From Clostridia bacterium (GTDB lineage: Bacteria; Bacillota; Clostridia; Christensenellales; Christensenellaceae): DNA of 64,000 nt. The DNA is taken from NCBI GenBank assembly GCA_017531505.1, contig JAFXKX010000019.1:1-64000 (forward strand), read 5' to 3'. The translations under genes were made by a program, and so were the position numbers. The notes below the pieces were generated by a model. That model was given only the letters and a program-made list of their open reading frames with translations, was not told the DNA's origin and searched no databases. Positions 61,833 to 64,000 of this stretch are shown one piece after another; the stretch's first letter is position 1, and each line of letters begins with the position of its first letter.

Positions 61833-61846
61833 AGAGGATAAAATCT

Positions 61847-63634
61847 ATGAGCAGTGAACTGAAAGCATGGAAACGCACAGGAATGTGCCTGAATTATTCG
61901 GAAGCAAATATTGGTGAAAAGATCACTTTGACCGGTTGGGTAGACAATCGCCGCAATCTGGGTGGATTGATCTTTGTATGGCTGCGTGACAGAAGCGGTA
62001 TTATGCAGATCGTGTTTGACGAAAGCTTGGATCAGACTTATTTTGCAGATGCGGAAAGCATCCGTAACGAATTTGTGATTTCTGTAAAGGGTGAGATCAT
62101 CGCTCGTCAGCCGCAGAATGTAAACCCCGATTTGCCTACCGGTAAAATTGAGGTCCGCGCTACCCAACTCAAAATCATCTCTAAGGCGATGACCCCTCCC
62201 TTTGAGATCGAAGATGACAGCAACGTGCGTGAAGAACTGCGCCTGAAGTACAGATATCTGGACCTTCGCCGTCCTGTATTGCAGAGAAATCTTATCCTGC
62301 GCAGCAAGATCGCAAACACTATGCGCAGATTCCTGGATGAAAACGGTTTTGTAGAGATTGAGACTCCTATTTTGCAGAAGAGCACGCCCGAAGGCGCAAG
62401 AGAGTACCTGGTACCCTCCCGTGTGCACCCCGGTAGCTTCTATTCTTTGGCACAGTCTCCTCAGATCTTCAAACAGCTGCTGATGGTATCCGGTATGGAC
62501 CGTTATTATCAGCTGGCTAAGTGCTTCCGCGATGAAGACTTGCGTGCAGACCGTCAGCCGGAGTTTACTCAGCTGGATATGGAATTGTCCTTTGTGGATG
62601 AAAACGATATTATCGGTATCAACGAAGGTCTGATGGCCCGTATCATGAAGGATGTATTTGGTCAGGAATTGCCCCTGCCCATGCCCAGAATGACCTATCG
62701 CGAGGCTATGGATCGCTACGGTAGTGATAAGCCGGATACCCGTTTTGGTATGGAACTGAAGGATCTGTCCCACATTGCAGCAAACTGCGGCTTCAAGGTA
62801 TTTGAAGATGCGGTAGCCAATGGCGGCAGTGTACGCGGTATCAATGCGAAGAAGGCAGGTATGTCCAGAAAAGAGATCGATGCATGTGGTAACTTTGTAA
62901 AAACTTATGGTGCAAAGGGTCTGGCTTGGATTAATTATAAAGAAGACGGCATCAATTCCCCCATTGCAAAGTTCTTCTCCGAAGAAGTGATGCAGCAGAT
63001 TCTGGAGGCAATGGATGCCCAGCCCGGCGACGTGCTGTTCTTTGTGGCAGACAAAAACAAGGTAGTATTCGATGCTCTTGGTGCATTGCGTATCGAACTG
63101 GCTAAGAAACTGGACCTGATTGACGAGAAAAAACTGAATTTCCTGTGGGTAACTGAATTCCCAATGTTCGAACTGGATGAAGAATCCGGCAGATATGTAG
63201 CAGTACACCACCCCTTCACCAGCCCCATGGACGAAGACGTGGAGTTCCTGGAAAGTGAACCCGGTAAAGTACGTGCTAAGGCATACGATATCGTACTGAA
63301 CGGTGTGGAACTTGGCGGCGGCAGCGTGAGAATTCATGACAGCGAACTGCAGCAGAGAGTATTCCGTGCAATTGGTTTCAGCGATGAAGCGGCATGGAGA
63401 AAGTTTGGCTTCCTGCTCAGCGCGTTCAAGTATGGTACACCTCCCCATGGTGGTTTGGCACTGGGCTTCGACCGTATGGTCATGCTGCTCACCAATTCTA
63501 AGAGTATCCGTGACGTTATCGCATTCCCCAAAGCACAGAATGCAGCCTGCCTGATGACAGAAGCTCCGGCAGAAGTGGAAAATGCACAACTGACTGACTT
63601 GCACATCCGTGTAACAGTCGGCGAAGAGGAATAA
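61847..63634 (+). CDS. aspS: Aspartyl-tRNA synthetase
   Basis: The 595-residue class II synthetase has an N-terminal OB anticodon domain, [11 protein letters not shown] and [18 protein letters not shown] (motif 2). A bacterial GAD insertion (about 290-420) and motif 3 ([12 protein letters not shown]) follow. It charges tRNA with Asp, possibly also tRNA-Asn if no AsnRS exists. ATG follows GAGGA. Confidence 0.97.
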   Translation: MSSELKAWKRTGMCLNYSEANIGEKITLTGWVDNRRNLGGLIFVWLRDRSGIMQIVFDESLDQTYFADAESIRNEFVISVKGEIIARQPQNVNPDLPTGKIEVRATQLKIISKAMTPPFEIEDDSNVREELRLKYRYLDLRRPVLQRNLILRSKIANTMRRFLDENGFVEIETPILQKSTPEGAREYLVPSRVHPGSFYSLAQSPQIFKQLLMVSGMDRYYQLAKCFRDEDLRADRQPEFTQLDMELSFVDENDIIGINEGLMARIMKDVFGQELPLPMPRMTYREAMDRYGSDKPDTRFGMELKDLSHIAANCGFKVFEDAVANGGSVRGINAKKAGMSRKEIDACGNFVKTYGAKGLAWINYKEDGINSPIAKFFSEEVMQQILEAMDAQPGDVLFFVADKNKVVFDALGALRIELAKKLDLIDEKKLNFLWVTEFPMFELDEESGRYVAVHHPFTSPMDEDVEFLESEPGKVRAKAYDIVLNGVELGGGSVRIHDSELQQRVFRAIGFSDEAAWRKFGFLLSAFKYGTPPHGGLALGFDRMVMLLTNSKSIRDVIAFPKAQNAACLMTEAPAEVENAQLTDLHIRVTVGEEE

Positions 63635-63681
63635 ATCTACCCTGTATCGGAAAGGATACATAAAAAAGGAGGAGTATTGAG

Positions 63682-63993
63682 ATGTTGGTAATCACAGCAG
63701 AAAACTTTGAAGCAGAAGTATTGAAATCGGAAAAACCGGTCGTTATCGACTTTTGGGCAACATGGTGCGGTCCCTGCAGAATGTTTGCACCGACATTTGA
63801 AAAAGTCGGTGAAGAACTGGCGGATACCGTAAAGTTTGCAAAGGTAGACGTAGATGAACAGGAAGATCTGGCAAGAATGTTCCGCGTAATGAGCATTCCG
63901 ACCCTGATCGGATTCAAAGACGGCAAGGCTGTCAAGAAGACGATGGGTGTTATCGGGGAAGCAGATCTGAAAGAGTTTGCATTGTCTATCTGA
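63682..63993 (+). CDS. trxA: Thioredoxin
   Basis: The 103-residue protein has the active site WATWCGPCRM (about 28-37) and the cis-Pro loop MSIPTL. It reduces protein disulfides with thioredoxin reductase. ATG follows AGGAGG. The stop is 7 bases before the window end, so later genes are not visible. Confidence 0.97.
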   Translation: MLVITAENFEAEVLKSEKPVVIDFWATWCGPCRMFAPTFEKVGEELADTVKFAKVDVDEQEDLARMFRVMSIPTLIGFKDGKAVKKTMGVIGEADLKEFALSI

Positions 63994-64000
63994 ATACTGA

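Noticed and set aside
61826-63661. Long open frame (611 codons) on the minus strand across aspS
   Set aside because: It is antisense to a fully conserved aspS, has no SD, and its translation is His/Cys/Phe-rich as expected of a shadow frame.
1-64000. Mobile elements, CRISPR arrays, prophage, defence systems, tRNA or rRNA genes
   Set aside because: I found no transposase, integrase, repeat-spacer pattern, cas or restriction genes, and no tRNA or rRNA sequence; gene content is continuous housekeeping and transport.

Overview
The window reads as chromosomal DNA of an endospore-forming Clostridia-type Firmicute, probably close to the Ruminococcaceae/Oscillospiraceae. The evidence is a complete early and middle sporulation sigma factor set (spoIIAA-spoIIAB-sigF, spoIIGA-sigE, sigG), Gram-positive PolC, the IreB-RuvX-YrzB trio, YlmH, YmxH-NrdR-PgeF, HemZ, strong AGGAGG ribosome binding sites and consensus sigma-A promoters. 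I see no rRNA, tRNA, CRISPR array, insertion sequence or phage genes.

Layout. 1-3.8 kb (+): end of tuf, then rpmG-secE-nusG-rplK-rplA and rplJ-rplL, with L1-site mimics ahead of rplK and rplA and an L10 leader ahead of rplJL. rplL is followed by a terminator, not by rpoBC. 3.9-4.9 kb (+): a GIY-YIG protein with an extra C-terminal part and a Cys-rich protein. 4.9-9.9 kb (-): a GNAT acetyltransferase, then a polyamine ABC operon (potABCD) led by an XRE-cupin regulator with GTTTA-N7-TAAAC palindromes. 10.3-12.7 kb (-): a zinc-ribbon membrane protein with RCC1-like repeats. 12.9-15.2 kb: fba (-) and gap (+). 15.3-20.3 kb: membrane proteins, an AbrB-family protein, an orphan solute-binding lipoprotein and a Gfo/Idh/MocA oxidoreductase, with a candidate small RNA near 16.1 kb. 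20.4-21.8 kb (-): spoIIA operon. 22-26.8 kb (+): class A PBP, oligoendopeptidase F, YlmH. 27-29.3 kb (+): a three-gene amino-acid ABC transporter. 29.3-32.2 kb (-): a small membrane protein, sigG, sigE, spoIIGA. 32.4-38 kb (+): pyk, ymxH-nrdR-pgeF, cysteine desulfurase, ireB-ruvX-yrzB. 38.2-46.6 kb (+): rpsB-tsf, pyrH, frr-uppS-cdsA-dxr-rseP-ispG. 46.6-64 kb (+): polC, secDF, recJ, rel, dtd, an MBL-fold protein, hemZ, hisS, aspS, trxA.

Most of the window is housekeeping. The strongest unusual signal is the solute-binding protein at 26997-27818. Its two lobes are in reversed order (C-lobe, then N-lobe), as expected of a natural circular permutation, and it sits in an otherwise ordinary amino-acid ABC operon. 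The family-3 binding protein at 17528-18325 has the normal order and serves as an internal control.

Two essential genes carry lesions only about 1.4 kb apart: a one-base frameshift at the start of tsf and an in-frame TGA in pyrH. These are either sequence errors or real lesions and should be checked first against reads. Other points of interest are a diverged SecDF, the Zn-ribbon/RCC1 protein, and a perfect consensus promoter that drives an approximately 89-nt terminated transcript on the minus strand at 16.1 kb.
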